Shown one piece after another: positions 47,480 to 58,625 of a stretch of 64,000 nucleotides of DNA; positions within the stretch are counted from its first letter, which is position 1, and each line of letters starts with the position of its first letter. Under the pieces are notes generated by a model. It saw only the letters and a list, made by a program, of their open reading frames with translations. It ran no database searches and had not been told where the DNA came from. A program made the position numbers and the translations under genes. The DNA is from Chrysoporthe austroafricana. Taxonomy: Eukaryota > Ascomycota > Sordariomycetes > Diaporthales > Cryphonectriaceae. The stretch lies in NCBI GenBank assembly GCA_001051155.2, contig JYIP02000005.1, forward strand, positions 62,001-126,000, read 5' to 3'.

Positions 47480-48480
47480 ATTAAAATATTGAATTCCTTA
47501 TACTATTGCTTATAATTTATATTATAAAGCAAATTAATATTCAAATCTGCGCTATACGCTCGTAATAAATCGATTATTTCTATATTGCCTTGCTAGAACG
47601 CGAGCTATACCGCAAGTTTTCCCAATTCTATTTTCATATTTATATTCGCGCTATATTCCAGAAAAACCCGAGCGGCTTCGTAATAATCCGAAAGGATAGC
47701 AGCCGCGAATAGCGTATCTAGAAAGCTATTCTAAAAGTTAATATACGCTTTTGCCAGTATTCCGAGCAAAAATAAGAAAAAAGTATCGCTATCAAGTCTT
47801 AGCCCCGCAGCAATATACAATACTATTTGTCCGAAACGATCGAATAAATAAGGATTTATATTATTATCTAGCAGCCGTATAATAATTGCGACTTTTTCTT
47901 TTATTACAAAATAGAATAAAAGGGTTTGCAAAATGAAAAAAAGAAAAGGATTACTGCTCGTATTAAAAATAATAGCATTGAAATCGATATGCTAGCTAAG
48001 CAATAGGATATCGATTATATATATTCCCTAAAAACAGGCTTTATAAAGAACCTAGTAATAAGTTAGTATAAGTCCGATCCTTATACCGATAAGGCTGCGC
48101 ATTCGGTCCGCTTTCTTAGCTAAGATAGCAGTAGCAAAAGCAAATAATTCGCGCTTATCCGTATGCAAGTCGGGCTAAAGCGTAAATAAGTCTGAAATAG
48201 ATATAAGTAAAGGCAGTAGCGAAATCCGGGAAGTTATAATAAGTTAATAGCATATATCTTTCAGCCGGCTTTCCGTAAATAGGAATAGCTGCCTTATAGG
48301 ATAGCGTCCGCTATAAGCCAGAATCCAGATATTTGCTTTTAGAGTTCGGGCGCTTGCATCTATAATCCCGGAAACCGAAACTGAATACTTACTTGCCGGA
48401 ATATAAAATGGCAAAATAAGCCTGAAAGATCCAAAATCGGTACGAAATCGGCAATACTTAATAAGGTTAGAAGCCAATTA
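47480..48480 (-). pseudogene. RIPed ankyrin-repeat protein gene
   Basis: One minus-strand frame for about 330 codons, with stops at Gln codons only. From the N-terminal side: SGIIDASARTLKANIWILAY, KRELFAFATAILAKKADRM, LTYYKVLYKACF, HIDFNAIIFNTS. Then clear ankyrin units: VAIIIRLLDNNINPYLFDRF followed by GQIVLYIAAGL (consensus GxTALHIAA), DTLFAAAILSDYYEAARVFL followed by EYSANINMKIELGKLAV, and IEIIDLLRAYSADLNINLL. The ALH-to-VLY and YG-to-YS changes are transitions of the RIP type. Ankyrin proteins bind partners; no effector domain is seen. Possibly the C-terminal part of an F-box- or NLR-linked gene, since these often carry such repeats. Confidence 0.75.
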
Positions 48481-49049
48481 ACGCTCGTTTAATTAGCGAA
48501 ATTTTTGGAAAGTTTCAAATTCGAAATAGCTTTGTTTATATATATAGGCAAATATTATTATTGCAAGTTCTTAAATTGAAAATCGTACGAAAGCGGCATA
48601 TTTACGGATAATAAGAAGCAAAGGATAATAAGCTAAAGCTATTAGCGAATTCGTTCCAATTATCGGCTTAATTTTGCATTAAATTAAAATATACGATATT
48701 TTATAAAAAATAAAGCTTTTTTCTTTTTATAACCTTTAGCATAAAGGAAGAACTATAGGGAATGCATATGCAAATAATTATTTGGATTTATATTTATATA
48801 GTAAAATATGCGGTCAATTTGAATAAATAGCAAAATAAAAATCGAAAAAGAATTTGATTCTGGAAAAAGAATAATTTAGAAAATAGAAAAGGAAATAATA
48901 TGCTTATCTTAATGCTAATAATTGCGTAAAGCTTTCGCATATATTTAAAAGTCGTATTTATTTTATTTCCTATTCGTAAGCGCGATATGCTGCAAATATA
49001 CTCGCTTTAGAACTAATTAAAGCTCAAATGGGTTTTCTTATTCCAATCT
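48481..49049. other. AT-rich RIPed stretch between two minus-strand relics
   Basis: Weak coding-like frames only. It may include the 3' end of the Asn-rich gene to the right. Confidence 0.35.
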
Positions 49050-50180
49050 ATACTAGTATTCTTATATACGCCCTTGCATATTGCTTTAAACCGTTTCAGT
49101 ATTTGACTTATTATGCTATTAAAGCCTTTTTAGCAATTCTAAATGCAAGTAATATATTGGATTTGCTTGCAATTGCGTTACGTATATCGGTATGCTTATT
49201 ATTCTAGTAATTTCGGGTTTCTTTATTCCTTTCTTTTTCAGCTTATATAGCTTTTCGATATTCGTTAAGCGCCCGCTTTTCGGTTTGGCAAAAAGATTAA
49301 GTCCGCCTTAACGAATTCCGTATTTTTTGTATAATACGGTAAAATGCCTTATCCAGCCTTTTATATTTAGCGAAAGAAACTTAATAACTATCTTGCTTCT
49401 TATAGCCAAAAACCCTATAATTTTAATATGCATTTTTATATAATAACTATACGTATTTCTAATATCGGGATTGCGGAATTTAATATAAATATTCGCATTA
49501 TTATTATTAGACAATAATAAAAATAAATCCTGATTATCCGGATTATCCGGATCGTTTGGAAAGTTAACCGGATTATTTGGAAGATTAATCGAATTATTTA
49601 GAAAGTTAGCCGGGTTATTTGAAAAGTTAATCGGGTTATTCTTTTCCTGCAAAAACTAATTGATATACAGGTTATATTTAGAATTATTATACGGATTACT
49701 TGCGTTATTCGTATTATCCGTATTATACGTGCTATTCGTATTATACGGACTATCCGTATTATATGCGCTATCCGTATTATATATATTATATGCGCTAACC
49801 GTATTTTCCGGATTTAAGTCGATTAAATTGCCATTTCTATATGCAAACCCTATATTTGGCATATTTATATTTTCCGATATACGGTTTTCAGAGCTTGAAT
49901 CCTATTTAGAATCAGAATAAGCATTTATAAAATAGTTCTTAATCGCTTCGGTACTTATATGCTCTAATTAAGCTTGCATATCGATTTTACCGCTTTAAAG
50001 TTTTTAGCTATTAGCTTATTAGCTATTCTTATTGGCTGCAATATTATAGCTATTTATTTAGTAATTAGCTTGCATTTGATTATTATTATTTCTTATATAA
50101 TAGCTTTCTTAATTGTTATTTCTTTAATTTTGGTTAGCATATATATTATATGCATTAATTTAACTAGCTTAGTTATTCTT
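49050..50180 (-). pseudogene. RIPed gene for an Asn/Gln-rich low-complexity protein with a C-terminal globular part
   Basis: One minus-strand frame. The N-terminal half is rich in Asn, Gln, Tyr and Ser: NIYANQNQRNNNQESYYIR (with RIP stops read as Gln), SAYNTDSPYNTNSTYNTDNT and NFSNNPANFLNNSINLPNN. The latter two are built from short repeats (YNTDS and NNPxNF types). The C-terminal part looks folded: FRNPDIRNTYSYYIKMHIKI, then IKGWIRHFTVLYKKYGIRQG, GLNLFAKPKSGRLTNIEKLY, KLKKKGIKKPEITR, and after that LELLKRLQQHNKSNTETVQ. Stop-free runs of 69 and 115 codons lie in the same frame. Low-complexity N-rich tracts are typical of fungal regulators and prion-like proteins; the fold of the C-terminal part is not known to me. 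Confidence 0.55.
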
Positions 50181-50229
50181 TATTTCTGAATTTGCTAATG
50201 CTTATTGACTTGCAAATAATTCAGAAGTT

Positions 50230-50995
50230 TTCGCAAAAGGTAATATATTCCTATTAAAGCTTATACTTAAGAATATTTTATTAATAATATTATTTATATT
50301 ACTGAAAATAAATATAGCGCTGCCCGTAATGTTATTTTGCAATAGCTATATTGCAGGATTTGGCGCGAATATTAATGCAATGCTGCTTGCAATATTTGTT
50401 TGAAATGCTATTCCAAAAGCAGCTTTTATAATATTTGAAAGTTTTGAATAATTGCTTTGCTATCCATACGGGAGAATATTTTGCATATTAATAGCAAAAT
50501 TAATATTTTTAAATAATAATAGCGGGGTATTTTCTATTTGCAAAGCATAGCCTGGAATTGGAACTAGAAGATTGCGAAAAGGTAGAGGAAATTTAAAGGC
50601 TGGAAGAAGTTTAAGGGCTAGAAGAGGTTTAAGGGCTAGAAAAGGTTTAAGAGCCGGGGGAGGTTTGGAAAGCTTTGGACGGTTGCCCTGCTATCCATAT
50701 AAGAGAATGTTTTGTATATTAATAGCAGAATTAATATTTTTAAACGGCAATAGCGGAATGCTTTCTATTTGTAAGGCATAGCCTGGAATTAGAGCTGGAA
50801 GATTGCAAGGAAATGAAAGAGGTTTAAGGGCTAAAGGAGGTTTAAGAGCCGGGGGAGATTTGGAAAGCTTTAGACAATTGCTCTGCTATTTATATAAGAG
50901 AATATTTTGTATATTAATAGCAGAATTAATATTTTTAAATAATAGCGGCAAAATGCTTTCTATTTGCAAGGCATAATTTGGTCGCTAATTATTAA
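50230..50995 (+). pseudogene. RIPed repeat-bearing coding-like frame
   Basis: Reading RIP stops as Gln gives LQDLARILMQCCLQYLFEML, then units of the form (C/Y)F(A/V)Y-QQN-YF, FLF(A/V)(K/R)HSLELELEDC, EEVQGLEEVQGLEKVQEPGE and a WKALD block. The unit recurs at 50,472, 50,703 and 50,898 (offsets 231 and 195 bp). The difference, 36 bp, equals two copies of an inner 18-bp repeat (EVQGLE). The frame ends at about 50,990. It resembles the acidic repeat tail of a larger protein; I cannot name it. Confidence 0.5.
50472..50960. repeat. compound tandem repeat (~195-231-bp units with inner 18-bp units)
   Basis: GAGAAT...TTTTG(C/T)ATATTAATAGCA recurs at 50,472, 50,703 and 50,898. GAAGRRGTTTAAGGGCTA-type 18-mers repeat inside the first and second units, in different number. 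Confidence 0.8.
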
Positions 50996-51129
50996 AAGCT
51001 ATGCTAAAAAGCCTGCTTTTTTCCAAATATTAAAATAACAGAATACAAGCAATTTATAAGAATTGATATTAAAATTTGAAATTAGAAACTATAAAACTAG
51101 CTCGAAATATTTAGAACTTAAATAAAATC

Positions 51130-52910
51130 GTAGAAATATATACTTCTATATTCCAGATTTAAAAGCTTCAGAGCGGTCTACTTATTATATAGCAAGTATA
51201 AAACCGACTTATTATTATACAATTGCAATCGGAAGCCTTATTGCTTTCCTATTGCTTAATAAGTATTATAGGAAAATATATGCTATTGTTCAATAGCTTA
51301 TATTATATATTAAATACCCGATTCTAATAATTCGAAACGCGTAAAGCGAATTAGGAATAATTACTTTACAAGTATACGGCATTATCGTCTTTCTTATAGC
51401 TAATGCTATTATTTGCGCTTTCGACTTTTTTCGAAACCTTGCTATTTCTGCAATTATTAATCTCGTCCCGCTATATATTGGAAGCTATACGAATATCTTT
51501 GCAAACGCTCTCAATATAGCCTTATATACGTATTATTTAGCGCATTACTAGCTCGGTAGGGTCGTTATAATAAAAGCTATTCTTTATAGCATTCTATAAT
51601 AACATGCTCTAGACCTTAACATTCTGGCCGGGAAATTCGGTATTTCCGCTACTGGAATTCTGATAATTATTATAGTTTCTTTAATATTTCCATTCCGAAA
51701 GCAAAGCCTTAATATCTTTCGTTATTCTTATTTAGTATTCGCTATAATCGCTTTTGGGATATCGACTGGATATATCTTGCTTTTGATATGCTTGAAATCC
51801 TTTATTATTATCTTTTGCCTTTTCAGCAAGGCTTTTTTTACAATTTCGACCGCAATAATAATATTGCGGAAAGTATATCGAAAGCGCGTATATATAGTTC
51901 AATTAGCTATATTAGACAAAATCGCTTAAATCTGGATACGATCCAATTATAAAATTAAAACCTATCCGGGCATTTACTTTTACGTACGATTTCCGGATTT
52001 ATCGTTTCGATACCGCTTTTAGAGCTACTTATTATTAATTGCATTTTAGGATCTAGAATCCAAAAATTAAACGCGAAATTTCTCTTTTATTATCTATTAG
52101 CTTAGCATAGCCCTAATACTAAGTCGGATATTCTAGAAAGACAATTTTATAAACGTAATCCTTAACAGTCCGTATAGCTAGAATTTCCAAATAAGATATT
52201 TCGACTTTATTATATTCGTTATAAAAGGCATTAATATTGCTAAAGTATTGCCTTATATCTTATTGCTCGTAAAGAGGCGGAAATATAATAAATAGGATAA
52301 TAGCTATAGCTATAGCTTTTATAGTAATAAAACGCGTAAAGTTAACTTAATCTGGAAATTGAATACGAATATTTAACTTTTATAAGTTTCGGCATATTTG
52401 AAGGCCTTATACGATATTAAAGTAAGGAAAGGGAAAGGCGGAATAAAGTTACAAAGCATTTTACGAATAGATCGCTTTTATTATCTGGCCGGGACTTTAT
52501 TTAATTTTTTGAAAAAGCATTCTTGATAGTATAAGTACTATATCCGACAAATTTCGAGCCCAAAATCTATATTCCCGATAAAGCCGGCTAGATAGAAAAG
52601 GAGATTAATAAATAGGAATAGCCAAGCTTATTTTCCGGAATAATTATAACCGAAACAAAAAATATTGCAAGAAAAGCTATAATACTGAATAAGCCTTTTA
52701 TTTAGAAAGTAATTAAGGATATACCCGATTAATTAATTCTAGCATATAGTAATAGCCTATTTGCTTGCCGGATAAAAAAGATTATTAGCAAAAATAAAGC
52801 TATTGCCGTACGAAAGCTTGAATTTAAGCTCCCAAAATACGTATCAATAACAAAATTGCGTAAGCAGCGATTGCGAAATATAGAATTTAATATCGATTTT
52901 GGGAAATAAT
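51130..52910 (+). pseudogene. RIPed ferric reductase / NADPH oxidase-like transmembrane oxidoreductase
   Basis: Relic of a membrane flavocytochrome that moves electrons from NADPH through FAD and heme to metal or oxygen. One frame (codon phase constant from 51,183 to about 52,480) shows a TM start (KPTYYYTIAIGSLIAFLLLN), a ferric-reductase core (FFRNLAISAIINLVPLYIGS, TNIFANALNIALYTYYLAHY, LGRVVIIKAILYS), further TMs (FRKQSLNIFRYSYLVFAIIA, FGISTGYILLLICL), an FAD-type barrel region (YPGIYFYVRFPDLSF) and the NAD-binding start (FDFIIFVIKGINIAKVLPYI, LLLVKRRKYNK, then RKVNLIWKLNTN). The heme-ligand His codons are largely Tyr now, as RIP predicts. A different phase carries the C-terminal part (GIIITETKNIARKAI) after about 52,530, so an intron or indel lies between. 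Typical members have about 550-700 residues, so the copy looks near full length. Confidence 0.75.
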
Positions 52911-54450
52911 CTAAATTAGAAAAGAGGAATTCGAAAACTGAATTTTGAAAACTATTATCTAGAATGCACGTATAAATATAATATTAATTAGAATATGAAA
53001 TACGCATTTCACATTATTTACTTAATATAAAATACTCGTTTTATAATATAATAGGCGCTTATTTTAGCTATATAGATCCTCTTTTTCGGAATTATAGTTC
53101 CAAATACTACCGCTCTAAGCATTACCGCTCTAAGTTCTAGCACTTTTACTACTTATCCCTTTGCAGCCTATCCCGCCATTTACCTTTTTATAACCTATCC
53201 CGCTATTGCTAGCCTTCCCGATATCGATATCTATAACCCTTATTCCCTTAAGAATATATAACAAGCCCGGATCGGGAAGCATTATTAATATTATATCCGC
53301 GCATTTAGCGCAAACCCTATTCCTTTACAAGCCGATTATTACAAACTTATTATTATACGAAAAGATACTATAGAGTTTCGGTATAATATATTATAATCGT
53401 AAAAGAATTTAAAGATAATATAAATAAGGAAGCAAAGCTGAAACAAATAATCCATAAATAAAATCTTAAGATATTAAAGCGAGCTTTATACCGAAAAAAG
53501 GTTTAATTTCTATTGCTAAAAGTCTAAATATTTCTATAAATCAAAAAAGAATATATATTATTTCGGCAGCATTTAAGCGCTAAGAATATTTACAAATAAA
53601 AGTAAATACTTATCGCTTAAATTAGGCTAATAATATTGCTTTTATTATTAGCATCCTTTATATTTTACAATATATTTTCCAAATAGCAATAGCATTTCCT
53701 AAACCAATAAATGCAAGCACGAGCCCGGCATGCGCTGCTAAGAAAGCCGAAATGCCTTTCCAGCTTGCCTTAAGCATTCTTTAAGAAATATAAAAGCTTA
53801 TTTTATTCCCAGGTTTCCAATACTTGAATTCAAATTCTCTAGAATCTTTTCAAAATCTAATTATTTACCGATTTTACAACCGATTTTATTATTTACTTAA
53901 TTACTCTGCAATCTGCTTCAAATTTCTATACAGGATACTACCTTATAGCATAATAATAAACTCTTATGCTATTAATAAGTCTTAGAAAAAGAAAAACCGA
54001 ATATTAATAAAGAAAAGAAATAAAATCCGATAAAAGTATTTCGTACGAATTGCTATACTTATCAAACGAAATAGCAAGCTTTTAATTTATAAGTTATATA
54101 CTAATTTCTTTCCGGAACCTTTCCCAATTATTCCTTTTGCAATATTTATACTTAACAATTTTATTATTATCGCTTAGCAAAAGCAATAAAATCCAAACGA
54201 AATTTCAGATAAGGAAATCCCAGTATTAGCAACTTATAACCTTGCTTAATAGATAAAGCGTATATATAGCGATATCCTCGATAAGAATATCCTAAGGCAT
54301 TCGATATTAGCAAATATAATTAAAGAAAGGAATGCGAAAGTAAACCCGGGAAAATTTAGAAAAGTGCTTTTTCTTAAGAAGGCTATAGCAATAATTACGC
54401 TAATAATTCAAGGTTATTTCAATATTAAATAAGCGCATGCTTAAAAAAAT
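52911..54450 (+). pseudogene. RIPed coding-like stretch(es), unrecognised
   Basis: A + frame near 53,190-53,420 reads LPDIDIYNPYSLKNI, then SANPIPLQADYYKLIIIRKD. A second near 53,960-54,430 reads YKLYTNFFPEPFPIIPFAIF, EISDKEIPVLATYNLA and FRKVLFLKKAIAIITLIIQG. Whether they belong to one gene cannot be told. No known domain recognised. Confidence 0.35.
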
Positions 54451-56640
54451 ATATTCTAGAAGATTATATTAAGTAAATAGCTTTATTTAATAGAACTGGA
54501 TTTCCATTTCATTTAATTTCTCCCTTATTTCTAATGCTTGCAATAAATTATAAATAATCCTATAATTTGCTTATTAAAGAAATTCTAGCGTATAAGGGCA
54601 ATTGCTCAAATTCCAATAATGCGTAACTTGTAAAATTAGCTTAATCCCAAATCTTATTTCATTTCGAGCGGATTTTAAATAGATTTGAAATTCTTGTAAG
54701 AATGCCCGGCTAGTCCGTAATTCGGCCCAAATTCCCAGTATATTAAAATACGCAATGCGTTCTGAGTTATCGTTACGAAATCCGATACAGAAATCATTTT
54801 TATAAATCGTTTTAAGTATTTCCGTTAAGTATAATCCAAAGCAAAAGCGATATTTAATAGCGAAAGTAATAATTCTGGGCAAATCGTTAAATATTTCTAA
54901 CGGTTCGAAATAGAAAAGCGATACCAAAACTTGAAATTTAACTTCTTTTATATTCCAATTCGAAAAGCATTCTAAGCGGAAATCGATCGAATATCCGGGC
55001 CAAAAGCGTTATATCTCGGCCTATATATTGCAAAACGATCAGGAAAGGACTCCTTCTTGCAGAATAGAGACTTACTTATTAATAACTACTTATATCTTAT
55101 TGCTTTTCAGTTTATCGGCTCTGAATTCAAAATTACGACTAAATTTGAAAAAGCTTTTGCCAATCTTAACTAATAAGATTTTCGGTAAATAATAAGTACA
55201 ATTATCTACTATTATATACTTATAGAATATTATTATTGCGAAAAATATGCCAATATTATTTCCGATAATAATATTAAATAAATCGGGCAAAAGGTATTGC
55301 AATTCATTACTTAATATTTTTAAAGCTTTAGCTATCTTTCTTTTATCCTCAATTTAACCGTCTAATATAAGGATACGTATGCTAGCTAATCGAAGCTTTA
55401 CCTTTAGCAGAATGCTATTTACTTTCTTGTAAAAAAGGCAAGCAAATAGCTAGAAGTCGGTATTACTTTCGCAATAGCTATACAGTTAAACGCATTCTTT
55501 ACAAATTCGGTATTCGCAAAAAAGGGTAAAGCGTAAGGGTTGTAAAAGGTATACGAGATATAATAAACTGAAAGCCTGGCCTATACGGCCGATTTCGGCT
55601 ATAATTTATCGGTATATCGCTATAAGCTATATATATATTTTACTTGCTAGCGAATTGTATTCGTTTCGGATATATATAGCAATCTGTTACTTAGCAATAA
55701 TTGTTTAATTGCTATATAGTTTATCGAAAATATTATCGAACGGGAAACTTTCTTTATATTAATATCCAAATAGCAATTTTCTAGTTATTACTTACTCTCT
55801 ATTCCGGCAAGATATTTATTCAAATGCAAAATAAACGCGATAAAATAAAGTAAATGAATAGCAAAGTCGTTAATTTGATATAATTTCCGTATTTGCTCTT
55901 TTAGCTGAAATATAGGAAACGATTATATTACTTATACTTTATTTAAAGCCCTAATAATATTATTTGAAAAATAATAATAAATAGCTTAAAAAACTCGGGT
56001 AAATTAAAAACTATCCAGTAAAGCCCGTATAATTACTATATATCGCAATATAGCTATAGCTTAATAATATATTGCTTGATAGCTAAGCGGACCGTATATT
56101 AAAGCCAGACTTGCAAAGCATAATTTCCAGATTGCTTCTGCAGAACGAGCAGTAAGATCCGGATTGCCAGCTCGAAATTAAGCCATTATCCGGAAATCTA
56201 AAGCGTCGGAATATATCGGCTTGCTCGAGCAAGCAATACAAATTAAAGAGCGGTATTTAATATCCTGATTAGCTATAAATCCAACCCAAATAGCAAGCAA
56301 ATAAAGGATTTTGTTTATTATATTAAACTCTTTTTCTAGAAATATTACCGCTATGCTTATAGGAATAAGTATTAAGGCATATAAGCAATTTGCGATTTCG
56401 GTAGGCTTTGCATAACTATTATTAAATATATAAACTAATATATTATTGGATATACCGGCTTCTATAATCTAAATAATCTTTCGTAAATGCAAAGCGCAAT
56501 TGGCTAAGATATTGCAATGCTTTACGTAATGCAGCTAAATTTCGTATATTGCAATATAGAATCTATTGCATATTAATAGGAAGAATGGCAAATTTGCCAA
56601 GTAATTTGTAAAATGCTAGTAGAATTTTTTATATTCTAAT
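54450..56640 (-). pseudogene. RIPed ~700-codon gene of unknown function
   Basis: Two long minus-strand stretches fit one gene. From 56,640 to about 55,430 one frame reads CALHLRKII-IIEAGISNNI, EIANCLYALILIPISIAVI, IWVGFIANQDIKYRSLICIA, GNPDLTARSAEAIWKLCFAS, LALIYGPLSYQAIYYQA. From about 55,430 to 54,450 another frame reads LLKVKLRLASIRILILDG, KRKIAKALKILSNELQYLLP, then VSLFYFEPLEIFNDLPRIIT, YLKSARNEIRFGIKLIL. The phase changes at about 55,420-55,440 near TTTTTTACAAG, which could be an old intron end or a frameshift. Stops inside both parts are RIP-type. I do not recognise the family. The mid part has several hydrophobic stretches but no clear TM pattern. Confidence 0.5.
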
Positions 56641-56879
56641 AATAAAATGCTATAGATTCTTAATTATTATAAGCTTAGCTATTATATTATTTTGAATGCA
56701 TATAGCGTATTACGATTTACAAAAGTGAAATATAAAATAGATAAATCTAACTATTATATCGAAACGAGTATTGGACCGATTTATTTTTGTTAATTCCAAA
56801 ATTGGGAAACCGGATATAGGAAATCTAAAAAGCGTACTAAGTATATAAGCCGCTAGGATAGGTTATTTGAAATAATAAG
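56641..56879. other. short RIPed spacer between divergent relics
   Basis: It lies between the start of the minus-strand gene and the start of the plus-strand ankyrin-like relic, so it may hold both old promoters. No motif is recognised. Confidence 0.3.
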
Positions 56880-57500
56880 TTAATCTCTATGCTTATTTGT
56901 TTAGCTAGTTAGAAAGATAGCTCTATTTATATTCGCTTTTCAGAATTCAACTCTGGTTAATTCCTTAGAATCCTGGATTTCCAATAGCGATAACTATATT
57001 GCAATTGAAAATAGCTTTTCCCGTATGGATATTGCCGAAGGTTTACCGTTTCTTTACGTCCTATATATATTACTTAATAACTTTCGTAACGATAAAATAA
57101 AGTTTATCCAAAAGCTTATTTATACTAGAATTAATATTCTAAAGCATAATAGCTCTAGCAATATAGCGCTATATATTATTACCGGTAATATTTATTATTT
57201 TCTTGATAGCAGTAAAATATATAGAATATAAATTATACAAGCATTATTAAGTCGATTAAAGATATATTTTTATATAAGCGCTAAGAATGATAATAGAGAA
57301 ATACTTCTCGATATTATATAGGATTCCAGGAATATCTCGTATATTCAGCTCTTGCTTGCTTATAGAGCAGAATGCGGGGTAGAAAATTGCAGCTTGGATA
57401 GGAATATATCGTATATTGGGCTTGCTTTTGCAAAATGCTAAAAGCTAGGCAAGCAGCAAGGGATAGCGAGAAAGCAGCAAGGCAAAGAATAAAAATATAT
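56880..57500 (+). pseudogene. RIPed ankyrin-like gene fragment
   Basis: One + frame: NSLESWISNSDNYIAIENSF, SRMDIAEGLPFLYVLYILLN, FIQKLIYTRINILKHNSSSN, followed by IALYIITGN (ankyrin TALHIITGN type), IQALLSRLKIYFYISAKNDN, ILLDIIQDSRNISYIQLLLA. The stretch 57,025-57,231 has no stop. The spacing of the helix pairs fits ankyrin repeats, but fewer consensus residues are left than in the gene at 47,480. The frame fades in a Lys/Gln-rich tail near 57,480. Confidence 0.5.
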
Positions 57501-58129
57501 ATTTCTAGAATATTAAATTCGGGTTTAGTTTTCACTTTTCGATTTCCGATTTCCGATCCCGGGTTTCTTTGCAGCATATCTAAGCATACTCAAGATAATA
57601 AATATTGCATATTTAGCTTTTTCTTTGCTTTTGCTTCTGCTAAATATATAATGCATTATAAAATCTTCCAATACTAATCTATTCCTTAAAGAGCTTTACC
57701 GTATAATATACGAATTATAGATATTATTTTGCTAATATTACTCTAAATAAGGATTTGTACAATTTCTTAGCTGCTTAAAACGATACCGATAGATTTATTT
57801 TGTTATATCAATTTATATTAACTAGCATTTCAATATTAATTAGCTTGCTAATATATATAATCTGGAATAATCTCTTTACAATTTAAAATATACTGTTACT
57901 TTATATAAATACGATATCTAGCATTATATATACAGGTTGGATTGGGAAGTTTAGGAAATAGTTTATTCACTTATTGAATAACGTATACGGGAAACGAATA
58001 GCATTTTTGCTTGCTATTAATAAAATCTTATAATCTTGAAAGAAATAGAAATAAGAAATAATTAACTTTATAGCATAAAGTATTATCTAATTTTGAAAAG
58101 AATAAAACCTTAAAATAATAGGAATTTAT
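57501..58129. other. AT-rich RIPed stretch, no gene recognised
   Basis: A fairly GC-richer patch at about 57,310-57,600 shows open frames on both strands but no domain; the rest is featureless. Confidence 0.3.
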
Positions 58130-58625
58130 ATATAAAGGTATATCTGCTGCTAAACTTAAAAGTATATTTGCTATTAAGCTTGCAAGTATATTTGCTATTA
58201 GGCTTATAAGTATATTTATTATTAGAACTAGTAATTCTTTTAATAGCAGAATAGTTTTAGTAATAAATTTATCTTTAAGTTTAATAGCAAATATAAGTTA
58301 ATATTTAATAACAGAATATTTTATAGCAAATACCGCTTAATATTTAATAGCAAATATACTATAAGGTTTAGTAATAAATAAGTTTAATAGCAAATACGCT
58401 TTTAAGTTTATTAATAAATACGCTTTCAGGTTTAATAGCAAATACGCTTTCAAGTCTACTAGCAAATACGCTTTCAGGTCTATTAACAGATACGCCTTTA
58501 AGTCTACTAGCAAATACGCTTTCAAGTTTACTAGCAGATACGCCTTTAGGTTTACTAGCAAATACGCTTTTAAGTCTATTAGCAAATACGCTTTTAAGTT
58601 TAATAGCAAATACGCTTTCAGAAAT
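58130..58625. repeat. 24-bp minisatellite, about 10 clear units plus degenerate units
   Basis: The core array (about 58,374-58,625) repeats AATACGCTTTCAAGTYTACTAGCA-like 24-mers; on - they encode (LKAYLLxN/D)n. A more degenerate set with the same 24-bp period (AAGTATATTTGCTATTA...) covers about 58,136-58,235. No spacers of distinct sequence, so it is not a CRISPR array. Confidence 0.9.

Noticed and set aside
49660..50189. Plus-strand open frames rich in Leu, Val, Ile and Tyr (49,660-49,920 and 49,974-50,189)
   Set aside because: They are the complement of the Asn-rich minus-strand frame, which has better codon logic and continuity.
42321..58625. Tandem arrays considered as CRISPR
   Set aside because: Units are head-to-tail without unique spacers, and the host is a fungus.
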